NCBI GenBank assembly: GCA_011800805.1
Contig: MPNW01000009.1
Location: forward strand, 77,004-141,003
DNA from: Hirudo medicinalis
Lineage: Eukaryota; Annelida; Clitellata; Hirudinida; Hirudinidae
Length of the DNA stretch: 64,000 nucleotides
Reading direction: 5' to 3'
Numbering within the stretch: position 1 is the first letter of the stretch; each line of letters starts with the position of its first letter. Both the position numbers and the translations under genes were made by a program. The notes under the pieces were generated by a model. The model saw only the letters and a program-made list of their open reading frames with translations, was not told where the DNA came from and did no database searches. Below, piece after piece: positions 10,060-23,115 of this stretch.

Positions 10060-12925
10060 AATCCACAACAATTTAGTTAATTTCACAGCTCTAAATTTCC
10101 AAATTTATGAGCTGTTTTGTAACTTCTTTTAAGAAAGTGTTTCAATAAAATATTTGACAATGGTCACTCAAAGTTACTCAAACTGCTTCGTACAATTTTT
10201 TATAAATTTAAAAAAATATATGTAAAAGTGATGAGTAAAAATAAAAGTGGCTTTTTCCAAAAAAAGGACCTAAATATTTTATGAATCCCACAAATTGCTA
10301 AAATATTCAGTTGAATCGGAGAGAAATGTTTCTGAAGAAATACAGAAATAAATAAAACTTTTAGTTATTTTGTATTACATAAATATCCATATGGAACATC
10401 CATGCGATGAAGAGAGATTCGATTACGAATTCAATTTGCATAGAAATCATTCGACAGACTTGATAGGCAGAGAAATAAATGTCTCCTCGTTTTGTGACAT
10501 TTTCAAGTTCAACGCGTGGATTGAACTTCACTAAATGCAATGTCAGAGCAACCAGAGACATTTCTTTATTTCAAAGATTTTTTTCAGGTCAACCGTCAAT
10601 CGGAGATGAGTCGAGAATCTTAAAACTCACGCCTCCTTAGCTACATCCTAAATTTAATCAAGAAGACGATGGTGATGATGATGATTATCACTATCTAGTA
10701 TTTTATCAAATTGTTATTTTTCATCCAATTAGTTTTATTTGTGTCAATGTTAGCGTTGACACTTATAATATGTGTTATAAAGAGATGGTAGATTAAAAGT
10801 TAAGTGATGCACAACATACAACTTACGTGAAGTAGTAGAAATTAAGGAAATAATTTACGGACGTAAACAGCAGTAACGTTGGAAATCAACTCCACGATGG
10901 TCAAAACAATGCAAACGGCTCTGATCGACCTGATAAATGTTCATCCGATGAGGAAGATTATCAACAAAACATGACCGTGGAAAAGAATTATTTTATATTA
11001 AACTTCTCGAATATAGAATATGACGAAAACAATGGCCTTACTTTTGTCGTCTGCCAAGATAAGATGATTGCGCGGGAGTTTTTATGCTCCAAGAACCATG
11101 CATCCTCCCACCAGCTCATAAATCCGTAGAAAGGCGGATGTAAAAGTTTTATGTCTTCGTTATGGCCGACCATCCATCAACAAAGAAGTTGGTCATTGGC
11201 AGGACATTCATAATTATTAAATAAGTTATGCTTATATCAACCATAATGAGAGGCAGGCACCGCTTGTGATTGTGATGAAAATGATGATAAAGATGATGAT
11301 ATAGATAATGAGCTGGTGATCCTAAGGCTGTTGATGACTAAAATATTAATCAATAATCTTGCGTCGCTATGAATTTTTCACGAGATAAAATTTTCGAAAC
11401 TAGGCTTTTATTTACGACAAAAGAGGCATTTGAAGTCAGTAAATCTTGTCGCATATTAATGAAAATTGGTGAATATTTTGCAATGATTTTCAACTTAAGA
11501 TTAGACTTGTGCTTTTCTCTTTTATTGAGGTTTTCTAAATAAAAAAAAATTGCTAATTTATTAAAGAGCAAGGTGAGTATTGAAAATTATTGAAGTAAGC
11601 GGAAACAACAGTTAATAGTTTAATAAACAACTGAATGTAACTGTCAATAAGCAATTAAGGAACTTGACTACAGTCTTTATACAACAAAGTTTCTATCGAC
11701 AACTTCACCACGACAAGCTACTCGCTGCAACTTCTCACCAACTTCCAGTGTCCCAGAACCACATAGCGTAGTTTTAGAACGATTAACAAAACTATTTCCA
11801 CAGTGAGCATGGATATTGATTAACAGATCTTGACTTTCATTCGAAAATTCAATGAAAATTGAAAAATGGAAATGGAACTTCTTTAAATCCTAAATGAAAT
11901 AATTATGTTTTTACGATTAAATTTTAATCATAATGTTCTGCCAAGTTCACCAAATCCAAAGCAGTTCGTCCATTTCTTCTTGCTTTAAGATTTCCAAAAA
12001 ATTTTTGCTTATTAACATTTTGTACCTGAATCGAGTTTTTTCTGTGGCCGTGAGACTGACAGGGACGTCATTTCAGCATTTTCCAGGGGGAAAACCCTTG
12101 CACAACCTGAGGAGGCCCCCCTTAATAACATCCCTGAGAATGAACAGATGGGAATTAATACCGCAGGAAGAATAATCTCCAGAAAGGATTACATAGATGG
12201 CAAGATGTCGAGAATTAAGAAAAGTGAACCGAATTAATTTATTTTAATTCAACAAAAATTTCTGCATTTGCAATCAAACCATGTAATTCCAAACAATTTC
12301 TTCATGATTAGGAAAGTAAAAGAGAGAAAATATAATGAGGGCACTTTGAAACAAGCTTCGTTTTGTGCATTTAGCAATTACTGAATCACCATGTAAATTT
12401 TATCGGCATTTTAGATCCTTTGAAGATTGGGAGATTCATGAGGGAGATTCGCATTGTTTACGTGGGACTAATCTCGTGGATTTCTGAAAAATACAAATCA
12501 AGTTACAAACTCATAGACTTTCTACTTTGGGCACAAAAATTTCAAACGATTTAAGATATGGAAATATTGCACGGAAATAATTTCTTCTGAAATTTAGCTG
12601 AAGCGGTTTGCAATGAAGTCCGAACCAGTTATTTTGGTAACACTTTTGTTGGTTAGGTGAGACTCGTACTGAATAGACCAGATTTTTTGCGATTAATTTT
12701 AAAACTGTAATCATAAAATTTATTTCTCAGTTAAATGATTTTACTTAATTTTAGTTTAAGAAGGCTAGGTACATGGTTTTAATCATCTATTAATCAAAGT
12801 GATGATTTAGCAGAATATTAGTTACGGAAACAAGTAGCACTTGAACTAACGGAGCAGCACCAAAGCGAAAGCCTTAAAACCACTCAACTATCAACGGCCA
12901 ATGGGGAACGGCAGATGAGGTAACT
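10060..12925. other. Gene-poor intergenic region
   Basis: No recognisable gene. Short frames at 10561-10361 (-), 11173-10988 (-), 11571-11350 (-) and 11933-12175 (+) have no known domain. A small interrupted gatgat tract lies near 10670-10690 and another near 11275-11310. Confidence 0.5.
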
Positions 12926-12959
12926 CATCTTTTTGCCTCTCCAGCCATCAATATGCTGA

Positions 12960-13210
12960 TGTCACTCAAATATTCGGCTATTCCAAACCAGAGGATGTTT
13001 CACAGCTTGTTCAACAGATTGCTGAGAGCTTCTACGAGATTGCCCCTTGGACGTCTTCTAACCGCCCCCTTCTCAACTCTGACAAAACAGATGCAACATG
13101 GTTCAGCTCTAGTTCCAAAAGATATCTAATTCCCACAATAACGTTGCAGCTTCATGGAGCTGATGTTGTTCCATCGGAGATAAGAATTTTTGGGATTGAC
13201 AATGGATGAG
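12960..13210 (+). mobile_element. LINE reverse transcriptase fragment with mutated catalytic box
   Basis: The frame gives HQYADVTQIFGYSKPED and then NRPLLNSDKTDATWFSSS, followed by a degenerate version of the usual RNLGV block (IRIFGI). HQYADDTQ.YG is the catalytic RT box of CR1/L2-type elements. Here the second Asp is Val, so the enzyme would be dead even if it were complete. The fragment stops at about 13210. Confidence 0.75.
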
Positions 13211-13700
13211 GAAATCAGTTGACTTTGAAGTTTTAAAATAAATTAGCTTCAAAGAGGTTCAAGATTTGATGATGCATGCACTTTTGTGACCGGTTGCGGT
13301 TATTGCCACAGTTCTTGTGCCAGACCTCAAAATGCTTTTTCGTAGCGGGGATGTCGAAGGCCATTGCCACATCCACATTAAAGACGTGGTTAACATTGGT
13401 CGATCTCGGTTACAAAGTTACGAAATTTCGTTTTGAATTGTCAATCGCCAGGAAGCCGTTGGGCGACAGTTGTTCTAGTCCGCAAGGACAACCCGCTTCT
13501 CTAAGTGAATTTTGAGACTCGCGAGGAACCTCCCTTGAAATCGGTAATGTTTTCATAAGCCACCATCCTCGCTTTCAACTGGATGTTTGTTAATGATATC
13601 CCTAGGCCTTGTTTCCTTTATTTCAAGACTCGCTGCTTTAAATCTGCATCTAATTTGGGCTATTTCGAAGTTTAACCACAGCATGCACGCTTTCCAAGGT

Positions 13701-14446
13701 TCAGTTTGTCAAGCACGCTGCATTTCTCTGAAAACTTAGTATATTTGTTTTTCTCTGAAGATCAGGACAAGATTTCCACTCATGCCAGTATTTAAGTCTA
13801 ATTTTGCAAACGTTTTTCTGTAGTATTGTTTCGTGTGTAATACTTCTAATATTCGTTAGTGGTAGCTTTAGACTGTGGTCAGCATGAGTATTTTGAACCA
13901 GAAGGGGGGGGGGGTGGGGATTGTTATTCTGACCGTTCACAGAAACTGAAGAAGCATGAGAGTTCAGGAATTTTTCAAACACAAGCTATGAGTATTGTGA
14001 TGAAATGAAACTGGAAGTACTCCGGAAGTCCCTATCCGTTTGTAAACAATTTCTTCTGGGGTGGAATTAGTTTTGAAAGAGAGGATTTCCTGAATTGCTG
14101 TGCCGTTTTTTATTCTTTCGCCTCTCTTTTTGTGAGGTCCCGGTTAGAAAAAAGTTTGTTTTGTTGTGGTGTCTGAGGAGTCACGAAGCAGAACTGATGA
14201 ACTGATATCTTCAACCTCGGAGCCTGAGAGACGCACCACCCATCTGTCACCGTCACTACCAATTCGCTTGATAGAGATGACGGATGGCTTAACAGTTAGG
14301 TGGTTTTCACAAAATTTCAGAAGCTGGGCATTAGAAATTTCTGGAGTTAGTTTCATACCTGTGATGACCACGTTGGATGCTTTCATGTTTTTTTCTACCC
14401 TCTCCCGCTCCAAAGACCAGAAGGTTTTGTAAATTGCCTCTGCCAA
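13701..14446 (-). mobile_element. Probable 5' part of a LINE: ORF1-like frame plus start of an endonuclease frame
   Basis: The frame at 14446-14144 (100 codons) has ERVEKNMKASNVVITGM, then FCENHLTVKPSVISIKRIG and DRWVVRLS. The arrangement (ER..R..N..I.G, then a small RRM-like stretch) is what LINE ORF1 or adaptor proteins show. Downstream on the same strand, 13982-13701 includes LKLPLTNIRSITHETIL, similar to the LLTNIRSL start of LINE endonucleases. The order and strand fit one element. The junction between the two is not resolved, and the family is inferred from pattern only. Confidence 0.5.
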
Positions 14447-14449
14447 ATT

Positions 14450-14970
14450 TTGCTGATTTCCTTCTACCCTCTATCTATTTGTTTCGGACATTTTGTTCTC
14501 GAGTGTTTCTATCTTGGTTTGAATAACCCCGCTGAACATGGTTTCAGAAAACTGAATTCATTCATCAACTACCCTCTTGTTTTCATGTATCACTATAAAT
14601 TTTTATGTGATTTTCTTTACGTAATTGTGAATTTTTGACAATGATAGCTACAATAACAAATGAAGAAATAAACAAAGAAATAAAATTTGGTGAAGTTAAC
14701 AAGTAGAGTTATTATAAACTTGATATTTCTGAGGTTTTTTTAGACAGTGTGAATTTATATCTGAAAGTTGAGAGGCAACGCTGTTGATGAAGTTAATGTT
14801 TTTTTTAGTTTGTTTTGATTTGTGTCCGCTGCGGGTTCGTGTTTTTTAAGTGTCGCAATTTTTCGAGATTATTTCCATTTAATGCATTTCTTCCTTTAGG
14901 AAGAGAGTTTTATTTGTTTTCACACCAGCGTTTGATGATGTTTTTGTAAGCAAAAGTGTTCTGATTGGAT
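14450..14970. promoter_or_regulatory. 5' flank of EFA6/PSD
   Basis: About 520 bases lie between the LINE remnant and the first PSD start codon. The sequence is T-rich, with no clear TATA box or initiator. The promoter and any 5' UTR exon must lie here or further upstream; an upstream non-coding exon cannot be excluded. Confidence 0.3.
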
Positions 14971-17900
14971 ATGACATCTCCAGTTAGAACCAAACAAAAA
15001 TTTGAAACATTTGTCATGACAGGGGATACAATAATAAAAACAAGAAGCATATCGCCTCAACTAAGATCTAGTCAAATTTCATTGAATCATGATGGTCTAA
15101 AATATCCATCCTTAAGTTTAAATACAGATCCAATTTCAAGCAGAACATTCAGCAATGACTTTGAAAAGTGCAATAAAAAGTACCTTTTAACTACAAAGAG
15201 TCCTGTTAAAGGCATCATTTGCAAAAAGGTTCTGAAGGTCCAATCGCCCAGAAGTATCGACCTGGACATTCCACCCGATGACATCTCAAGTGAGGATGAA
15301 TTCTACAAAGAAGAGGTTGTTGATGTTGATCATCTCCCTCCACCGCCTGATGACTTCTTCATGGAGCCCACTCATGATAATGCTTCTGCAGAAAATTCAA
15401 TTTCTGAGTACCAGAATATGTTTGATGATTCTTTGATGCAGAGCCAATTGAGTCGGCATAGGAGTTATGACTCTATCACCACAGAAGGAAGGAACCAGGA
15501 GTCTGAAAAAATGCCCACCTTGCATAATAATCCTGACCTCATAGATCACAAGAAAGTTTGTGTCAGAAATTACAAAAGCCATGAAAATTACCTACAGCTT
15601 GAGAACAGTGTTGAGTTCGTTCCCATAGTTTTTGAAGAAACTGGTGCAATATCAATTGATGCTCTGAATTATAACAAAATTGAGTTTCCACATGCAAAGC
15701 AAGGTGATCCAATGGACTTGCATGATTCTCTAAAAAGGCTTGAAACTCATGAAAATGACTCCACAATCTCTTCTGTTGGCAATAAGGATGGAGTTCAATC
15801 ATCTAGTGAGAATGGAAGTATCTCCAGCTTAAGCCTGCAAAGCTCCTCTACTGAGACTCCATTTCCCAATAACTCCCTGACCAGAAAAGATGCTGATCTT
15901 CCATCTGCTCAAAGGTTGGCAAAACGACTTTTTACTCTGGATGGTTTTCAGCAGGTTGACATTGCCAAACATCTTGGAAAAAGGTTTGTCTCCTGCTAAT
16001 TTTGTTTTTGATTGGCCTCCTTTATTTATTACTTGTTGGTAATGAACCTAAAATTGAGAAATTTTTATTTTGCCAGAGACACCTTTTCAGCTCTTGTAGG
16101 ACAAGAATACTTGAAGCATTTTGACTTCAAGGACCAAAAACTTTGTGTTGCTTTACGTTCATTTTTGAACAATTTAATTCTAGTTGGAGAGACACAGGAG
16201 AGGGAGAGAGTACTTACTCACTTCTCACAACGATTTGTTGAATGCAACAAAGATTTTGCTTTGTCTCAAGGTTTGGAGTTTGTACTTGTTTTTATTTGTC
16301 ATTTATATAGCGCAACAGGCATGGTGTCAGGTGCACATAAAACCATATATGTAATGCTCCTTCCCAAAGTCTATTCTGGCAGTGCAAGTTGTTCTGCTAG
16401 CACGGTGCTGTACGATTGTTGCCATAAACGAGGCAGACTCATGCCATTTACTCGTTATTACCCTCACTTTGGTGTTGCTGTCTTGGTTACATCACTGCTG
16501 CCATTACAGGCTTATTATTTCACTTTGAAGATCAAAATGCAATTACTTCTCAATTTTTCTCTATTCACGCTTTGTGTTGAACTAATTCCTGTCGAATGTT
16601 TTGAAGTTGAAGTGCAATTTAGACTCAGGGGGTTGCATTCCTGCAAAATGACAGCAAAAGCAACTGTCGTTACGTGTCACGTTTGCAACCCAACTTGCAC
16701 CACAAGGTGCCCGTGGGAAGCAGCACCATACGAACGGTCTGAGCGACCCCAATGCTTATGCTCGTGGCATTACACAAATACATTTATTTAAAGTTATTAT
16801 TAAATGCTTAATAATGGCTCAATATGCAAAAATTGGTGTTTGACAAAATTAATTTTTCCATCTCATTTCTATTAAATTCGTTATCTCCGCTTTTCCAACT
16901 AAATGTTGCGAGATTCGTCTTTAATAAAGAAATAAAGAAATCGCACTTTTATTTCAGACTCGTGCCACACACTAATTTGTGCCATGATGCTTTTAAACAT
17001 TGATCATCACAGTCAGGTTACTTTAGCTTCTCATCACCCATTACATTTCTGACCATTTGCATTAAAGTGTTTATTGCAACTGTTCAGAATATTGCTAGAA
17101 AGATGACCTTGGAGGAATTCATGGATAATTTGTCTGCTCTCAATGACGGAGAAGATTTTCCTGAACATCTGCTCAAAGATGTTTATCGCTCGGTGTGCAA
17201 GGAACCATTCAAATGCCCACTGTTAGAACATTAACTCATTGAACAATTTAGTGATTCTCATCAGATAAATTCTGGTGTTTTTTGTTTTAAAGGGATGCTG
17301 TTAGCTTTGATTTTAATACTGCTGCCTCTACTCCTATTGTTGGCAACAATCCATTTTTAAGTGTGAGCCTTTGTTATTCTAAGTGATGACTCAGCTAGTA
17401 AATTGAGTTAATGCATCATCATCATCATCACTTCAGGCTCCCGATCAAAAGAAAGCTCGAGAATACAAGAAAGGATTTGTCATGAGGAAGTGTTGTGTTG
17501 ACCCTGATGGCCATAGAAGTAAACAAAAAATCACTTTCATTGTATTTATTGAAAGCATGCATTGTTAATCTTTTGAATGCTTCAAATAACTCAGCTTCAT
17601 TAGGCAAAAGAGGTTGGCGGATGTTCTACGCCACTTTGAAGGATTTAGTGCTCTTTCTACACAAAGATGAGCATGGCATGAAAAGAAATAACTCCTCTGA
17701 TTACCAGAACAACCACAATGCCATAAGAATCCATCATGCTCTGGCAGAAAAGGCAAATGACTACATCAAGAAGCAACATGTCTTCAGGCTTATAACATCT
17801 GACTCTGCACAATTCCTTTTTCAAACCAGGTTTATAACTACTTAAAAATCATAATTAAATATTTAACTAATTTTAATTATTAATTACTAGAAAGTCGTTT

Positions 17901-18683
17901 TATGCCTTTCAGCGACAATGCTGAGTGCCAGTCCTGGGTGAACTGCATAAACTTTGTGGCAGCCACTTTGTCATCGGCTCCCCTGCCGAGTGCAGTCGGA
18001 TCGCAAAAGAAATTCCAGCGACCTCTCATGCCATCATCGCACACAAAACTCAATCCTGTTGGTTTCCCTCACTCTTACATATTTGCTCCATCAATTTCAC
18101 TGATTTTTTGCCTCTTATTTGGCAGTTGGAACAGTTACAAAAATTGAGAAGTTGTTTGACAATGTTTGAGAATGAACTCGAGGAACATAGGGCTCATTCG
18201 CCTGAAAAAGGTTCGAAATCTCGAATCATCACGGATTACCTTGACAAGGAAAACTTTTTGGTTTTTGAGGTTTGTGGTCCACTGGTTCTGCTCTGGTTTT
18301 GTTCGAGGATGTGTTTGTTGACATGATATTGCCCATAGATTATTCATTACTTGGTTTGATTGAATAATCTCTGAATTGTGGATTTGCATGGAGGACCTGA
18401 GACATTCAGTATTAGAAATGTATAAAGGCTCGAAAGATCATCCACCTGTTTATTTGATATTTCCCAGATTAAAAGATTCAGAACGTACTGCAGCCTTATC
18501 CTTCCTCACGATCAAAACTCGTACTCTCACCACCAAACATTGGACAGCAACCCCAATACCATTCCAGAGGAGTGCCAACCACATCTGCCTGCAGCAATGG
18601 AGGCATCTTCAAAAGAATCTTTAAACTTTAAGAGGAGTCAGTCTGACAGGCCTGCCATCAGACCTGCATTTTTACTTTCTTGA
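14971..18683 (+). CDS. PSD: EFA6/PSD-type ARF6 guanine-nucleotide exchange factor
   Basis: The gene has ten coding exons: 14971-15983, 16077-16270, 16958-17016, 17088-17221, 17293-17362, 17437-17518, 17595-17829, 17913-18057, 18126-18269 and 18468-18683. The total is 2292 nt (763 aa) and all phases match. EFA6 proteins load GTP on ARF6 at the plasma membrane and shape cortical actin and endosome recycling. Residues 1-320 are an acidic, low-complexity N-terminal region. The Sec7 domain follows (about 320-468) and holds [20 protein letters not shown] and the glutamate-finger motif [18 protein letters not shown]. The PH domain (about 495-625) has [33 protein letters not shown] and [28 protein letters not shown] linker and a short coiled coil complete the family layout. 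The motif usually read LLNTDLHGH is LLNIDHHSQ here. ATG 14971 is the first ATG in the frame; the preceding frame is open only to a TTG. A poly(A) signal lies at 19259. A SINE sits in intron 2. Confidence 0.93.
16626..16770 (+). mobile_element. tRNA-derived SINE, family A, copy 2 (PSD intron 2)
   Basis: The blocks gttgcattcctg, caactgtcgttacgtgtcacg and tttgcaaccc.a.cttgcacc occur in the same order as in the copies at 4128 and 35722. It lies entirely in the 687-base second intron of PSD, in the gene's orientation. It is the most diverged of the three copies and lengthens the open frame at 16012-16791 only by chance. Confidence 0.6.
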
Positions 18684-18689
18684 GAATCT

Positions 18690-19571
18690 TGACATTGTGT
18701 ATCCCAAATTTAGGAATCATTTCATGCTTTATTTAACAGAAATTATTTTATAGAGCTTATTACCAAAGATTCTTTTAGTCATTTAAAGTCCATGACAAAT
18801 ATTTCTGTTTTACGTGGTTGCAGATACAACATCATGCTATAGCTTCGGTCATCGATTCAAGCAGTAAGTGCTGCGACCGACAAACCATTCGTACGCATTC
18901 TAGTTGATTTTTGCCAAGTTGAGAGTTTTTCCTGATCTTTTCTTTCATTCTAGTCACAAGTAAATGCCCACAGATGTTTTAGTTTTCCTGCTTGTGAGTT
19001 CTAATTTGTGTTCATGCTCAGTCATTGGTCCTCCTTCCCTAAAAAGCTTCTCGATCCTGGTTTGACAATGTTGCACAAACAATCTCAAATAATTTCAGCT
19101 TTTTATAGGATTATTCCATGTGAGTTCATTTCATCAGCATTAAATGTTTTGTGAATTAAGTGCAAGTGTGGTAAAATGCATTTTAAAACCTTCATCCGAC
19201 ATCTTGCTTTTGAATGAGAAGTGCTCATTGCTCCATCACTGCTTTTCGTTTTAGATGGAATAAAACCTCACATTGCAATCCTCAGGGTAACTGCTTCAAC
19301 TACTAAAATAATATCCTCAAAATAATAACATCTTCATAGTTTGCTGATGAACTCATTGTGCACATTGTTCTGACACACTAATTTTTGCTGAAAACTGATG
19401 GTCATTGGACTCATTAACCTCAAATTATTTTGACCGAATCGTGAATCATGAATGCAAAAACACGAAAATCCAACATAAAAAGTTTCAGTAGCTGATAAAA
19501 TATCTTGATCTGAAAGCATTCAATTTGCTTCAGTTGCTAAATGGTTCGAGGAAAACGAAGCTCAGGTTTTG
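18690..19571. other. Convergent 3' intergenic region (PSD / PTPN13-like)
   Basis: The stop codons of two convergent genes are 888 bases apart. PSD's likely poly(A) signal (aataaa) is at 19259-19264. No other gene was seen. The minus-strand frame 19519-19334 is not recognised. Confidence 0.6.
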
Positions 19572-22500
19572 TTATTGATTTGTGATGGTAAAAATTAATT
19601 TGAAAACGTCAAGGATGGCCTGGTAGCACAGTTGATAATGTTGCCTTGTTTGAACCATTCCGCCTCGCTGTTTTCTCAAGTCTTCAATAATCGTCTTCAG
19701 ATCGAACTGAAACAAACCATGCAAATTCTAAAAAACTGTAAAATTTTGCACATAAGTTCTTAAAAAGCACAGAAAATGCATCACACTATGTAAATTTAAT
19801 GAGTCTCCTTATTATGAAATAAGACCACCATGATCACACCATTAGAAAAACCCACTTTCATGTTGGCCCTCAAAAATTCAGTGCTGATCTTCAGTGCAAT
19901 GAGTACACCAGTTCTTCCAATACCAGCACTGCAGTGTACAACAACAGGTGCTCCACCAGAAAAATGATCCATCAGAGATATGAACTACAATGTTTAATTG
20001 TTATGATTTAAAAAGTAACTTTGATTAAATGCAACATTTCAAATAGTTTCGTGGACCTTCATAATGGAAGTAGTGTCTCGGGTTCTGGGTTCGTGAGGCC
20101 AATTTTGAAAGGTCGAATGACACACAATCCGCTGCTCAGAGCTGATCAGGTCAATCATGTGAAACAACTTTAAATCAAAATCCTCTAACTGCTTCAATTC
20201 CAAGAGTGTAACCTCAAGTCTGGGATTCACATTAAATAATATCATAATTCAATATGTTGATTGTAATGATATAACTAAATATGTTGATTTGGAACTCCAT
20301 TAAATATTTTAAATCACTGAAGCTTACTGGTTGCACACAATAAGCTTGTGGTTGGGCCAATAACGACAGCATTTGTTCTGGCCATTTTCAAATTCTTTGG
20401 TCAGCATTGAAATAAACTTAACATTGTTTTGCCAGATCATCACCCAAAAGTCTGCAGTTGTGTTCAACAGAGGTGCCTGGGTTGCAATGAATGCAAATTG
20501 ATTTCTTCCAACTCGGTACTTGATGTGACTTGCATTTATGTAATTGTTAGTCTTGAGACCTGAACTGTGGAGAGACTGCAAAACAACTCTTGAGCTATCA
20601 ACTGTAAGATATGGGAAACATTTAACATTATCAAAAAGATATCTGAATCTATTAGAATTTGTTATATTATTATAATTTCCTGATTTATTATGTAAATTTT
20701 TTTCAAGCATATTTTAATCCTAAGGTCTTGAGGAGCAACTACAGAAAATATAAAATTGATGTATTGAGAACCCACTGCTTAGCTAAATAAGAAAAAGTAT
20801 GTCAATGTGGCATGTAATGTCAATACTCAGGCACTATGCTTGGAACCAATCCTATGAACCCGATGTTGATGACATGCTATTCTCATGAAGTATGTTTCAT
20901 TCGCATACATAACAAATTTAAAATACTAACATGGGAGGACATTTTGAAATCTATTTTTGAGTCTTTTGTCAGGTTTTGATCCCTCCAAACATGAATCATT
21001 TCTCCTTGGATGAGCCAAACCCTTAATACAATACAACTATTAATAACTCTTACGATGAAATCCACAATCTGTTTAGATTACAACTAATAAAAATAAAAAA
21101 GATTCAATGCCTTAAATTCAATAATGGGTTGGTCGCGATTCAATTGATTCTCCAACTTATTGATCAATTTTTCTAACTCTTCTGCCTCAGAGTTCTTAAA
21201 ACTGGTGAAATTGTTCTTGAATGTGGAAAGCAGCAACAAATCTGAAATTTCTCCTGCAACTCTCATAATTTCCTGAATGTCTAAAGTATTTTAAGAATAT
21301 TTATATCTTCGTATTTTGAGAATAATTAATTTAGAATGTAAATACAAGAACTTGGAGATATAAATATTTAACTCTTGGCAGTCAATACATTTAAAGTTCA
21401 CCATTTGGAAGTGTTGGGATTTCCGCATCCACGGTTTTTTTATCCACAAAGATGACATCATTCACAGACATCAGTATGTTAATGCTTCCATCTTCATCAA
21501 AAGTTTGCATGGTTGAGGTAGCTCCATCGAGTTCCACAAATGAATGTTTTCTCATTCTGGGCGATTCGTTGTTGTTGTTCTTGTTGAGATTTGTTGGAGT
21601 TTGAGGAATTGACTCAAATTTTCCAATTATGTTTCTCACAGAGTTTGTTGGAGAATTATTAGAATCATGAGCATCTCTTGCTTCAAATTGATATTTTTGA
21701 TGAGAAGTGGTGTCATACATAGCACTAGACTCAGCCTTTGTAAGGGATTTGCCAAATCCAGATATCCCAACAGTACCATTAACTGGCAAGTCATGAAATC
21801 AATGTAAAAAGAATTTTATCGAAATTTAGCTCACTTTAAAAGTTGTACTTTTAAATACTGACAATGATTAGTGAAAACATCTTTTAAACAAGTTTTAAAT
21901 TGAATCAACATTTACATAGGAAATTTAAAACTTGATCCATTGCAAGGCAAAAATTAAATAAAAGAATGTTGAAAATATTAAAACCAGGTAACTTGAAACA
22001 ACGACGAAAAATGGAACAAAATTTGCCAACCACCTCGAAATTCCCTAATCCAAAACACCGGCAACTACAAAATGCAAATCTCTGACATCAAAGTAAGGAA
22101 ATGCAATTTATATTCTCATAAATAAAAAAATAGTGATTCCATTAAGAACATTATCACGTAACCACCGATAATTGTAACTTTACTAAAATTAATAAAATGT
22201 TTACAAGAGCAAATTAATTAATGGTTCCACTCCTCAATGACTTCATCCTGCACTACCTGATGCTGGGAGTTGAGGAGCAGATGAGTTCTCGTCGGTCGAC
22301 CGATCCAAGGGAGCCATTTTTCGTTCCACTTCGAGGGTGGCAATGTTTTGAGACAACAACTCGATGGCTCTCGAATAACCACCACTTCCTGACACATCCT
22401 CTCCGTTTATGGCTTTTATTTCATCTCCTGGTACCAATCTGTCAGGAAAATGATAACTTTGTAATGAAGTAATCATTGTAGTTAAGTAATAATATTTATA

Positions 22501-23076
22501 TTATAACTAAATATTATCATATTTATAATATTATATATATATTTTATATATTATATATATTGTATATTATATATATATATATTATACATTACTATTATAC
22601 AATGACTATTTCGATTTTTATTGCAAATTAATCGAGTCGTACGTTGTGTCATGATTGACTATCATGCAGATTTTCAAATAATGCAGCGCTATAAAGACGT
22701 ATTTCTTAAAAAGTAAAATAATTATTGTCTTTGTAACATATTGTCGAGACCTTCCATCCGAGTCTGCAACTCCCCCCGGAAGAAGAGATACGATGAAGAC
22801 TCCTTCGTGCTTCCTGTCCCTGGCCAACCCGATGCCGTAACCATTCGGCGCTTTCCTCTCCAGAGTCAATTTTATTCTCTCCCGAAGATCTTCAGCTTTC
22901 TGACTTGCTGCTGGGTTTTGTGTGGCACTTGATTCTTTTAACAGAGAACCTCTGAGTGCTGGCACTGGTGTTTTATAGGAATCCATTTCACCACTCTAAA
23001 GATTGAGGTTTTTTGGTGATTAAAAAGTGATGGTAGTGGATTTATTGAAGCTAGTTTTTAACTACCATGATGATGA

Positions 23077-23115
<39 letters not shown>

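Noticed and set aside
16012..16791. A 259-codon open frame as a separate gene
   Set aside because: Only 16077-16270 is coding (Sec7 exon 2 of PSD). The rest is intron read-through ending in a SINE.
19613..19650. A SINE-like stretch (ggcctggtagcacagttgataatg)
   Set aside because: It is the reverse complement of the last PTP exon and encodes TRQHYQLCYQAIL.
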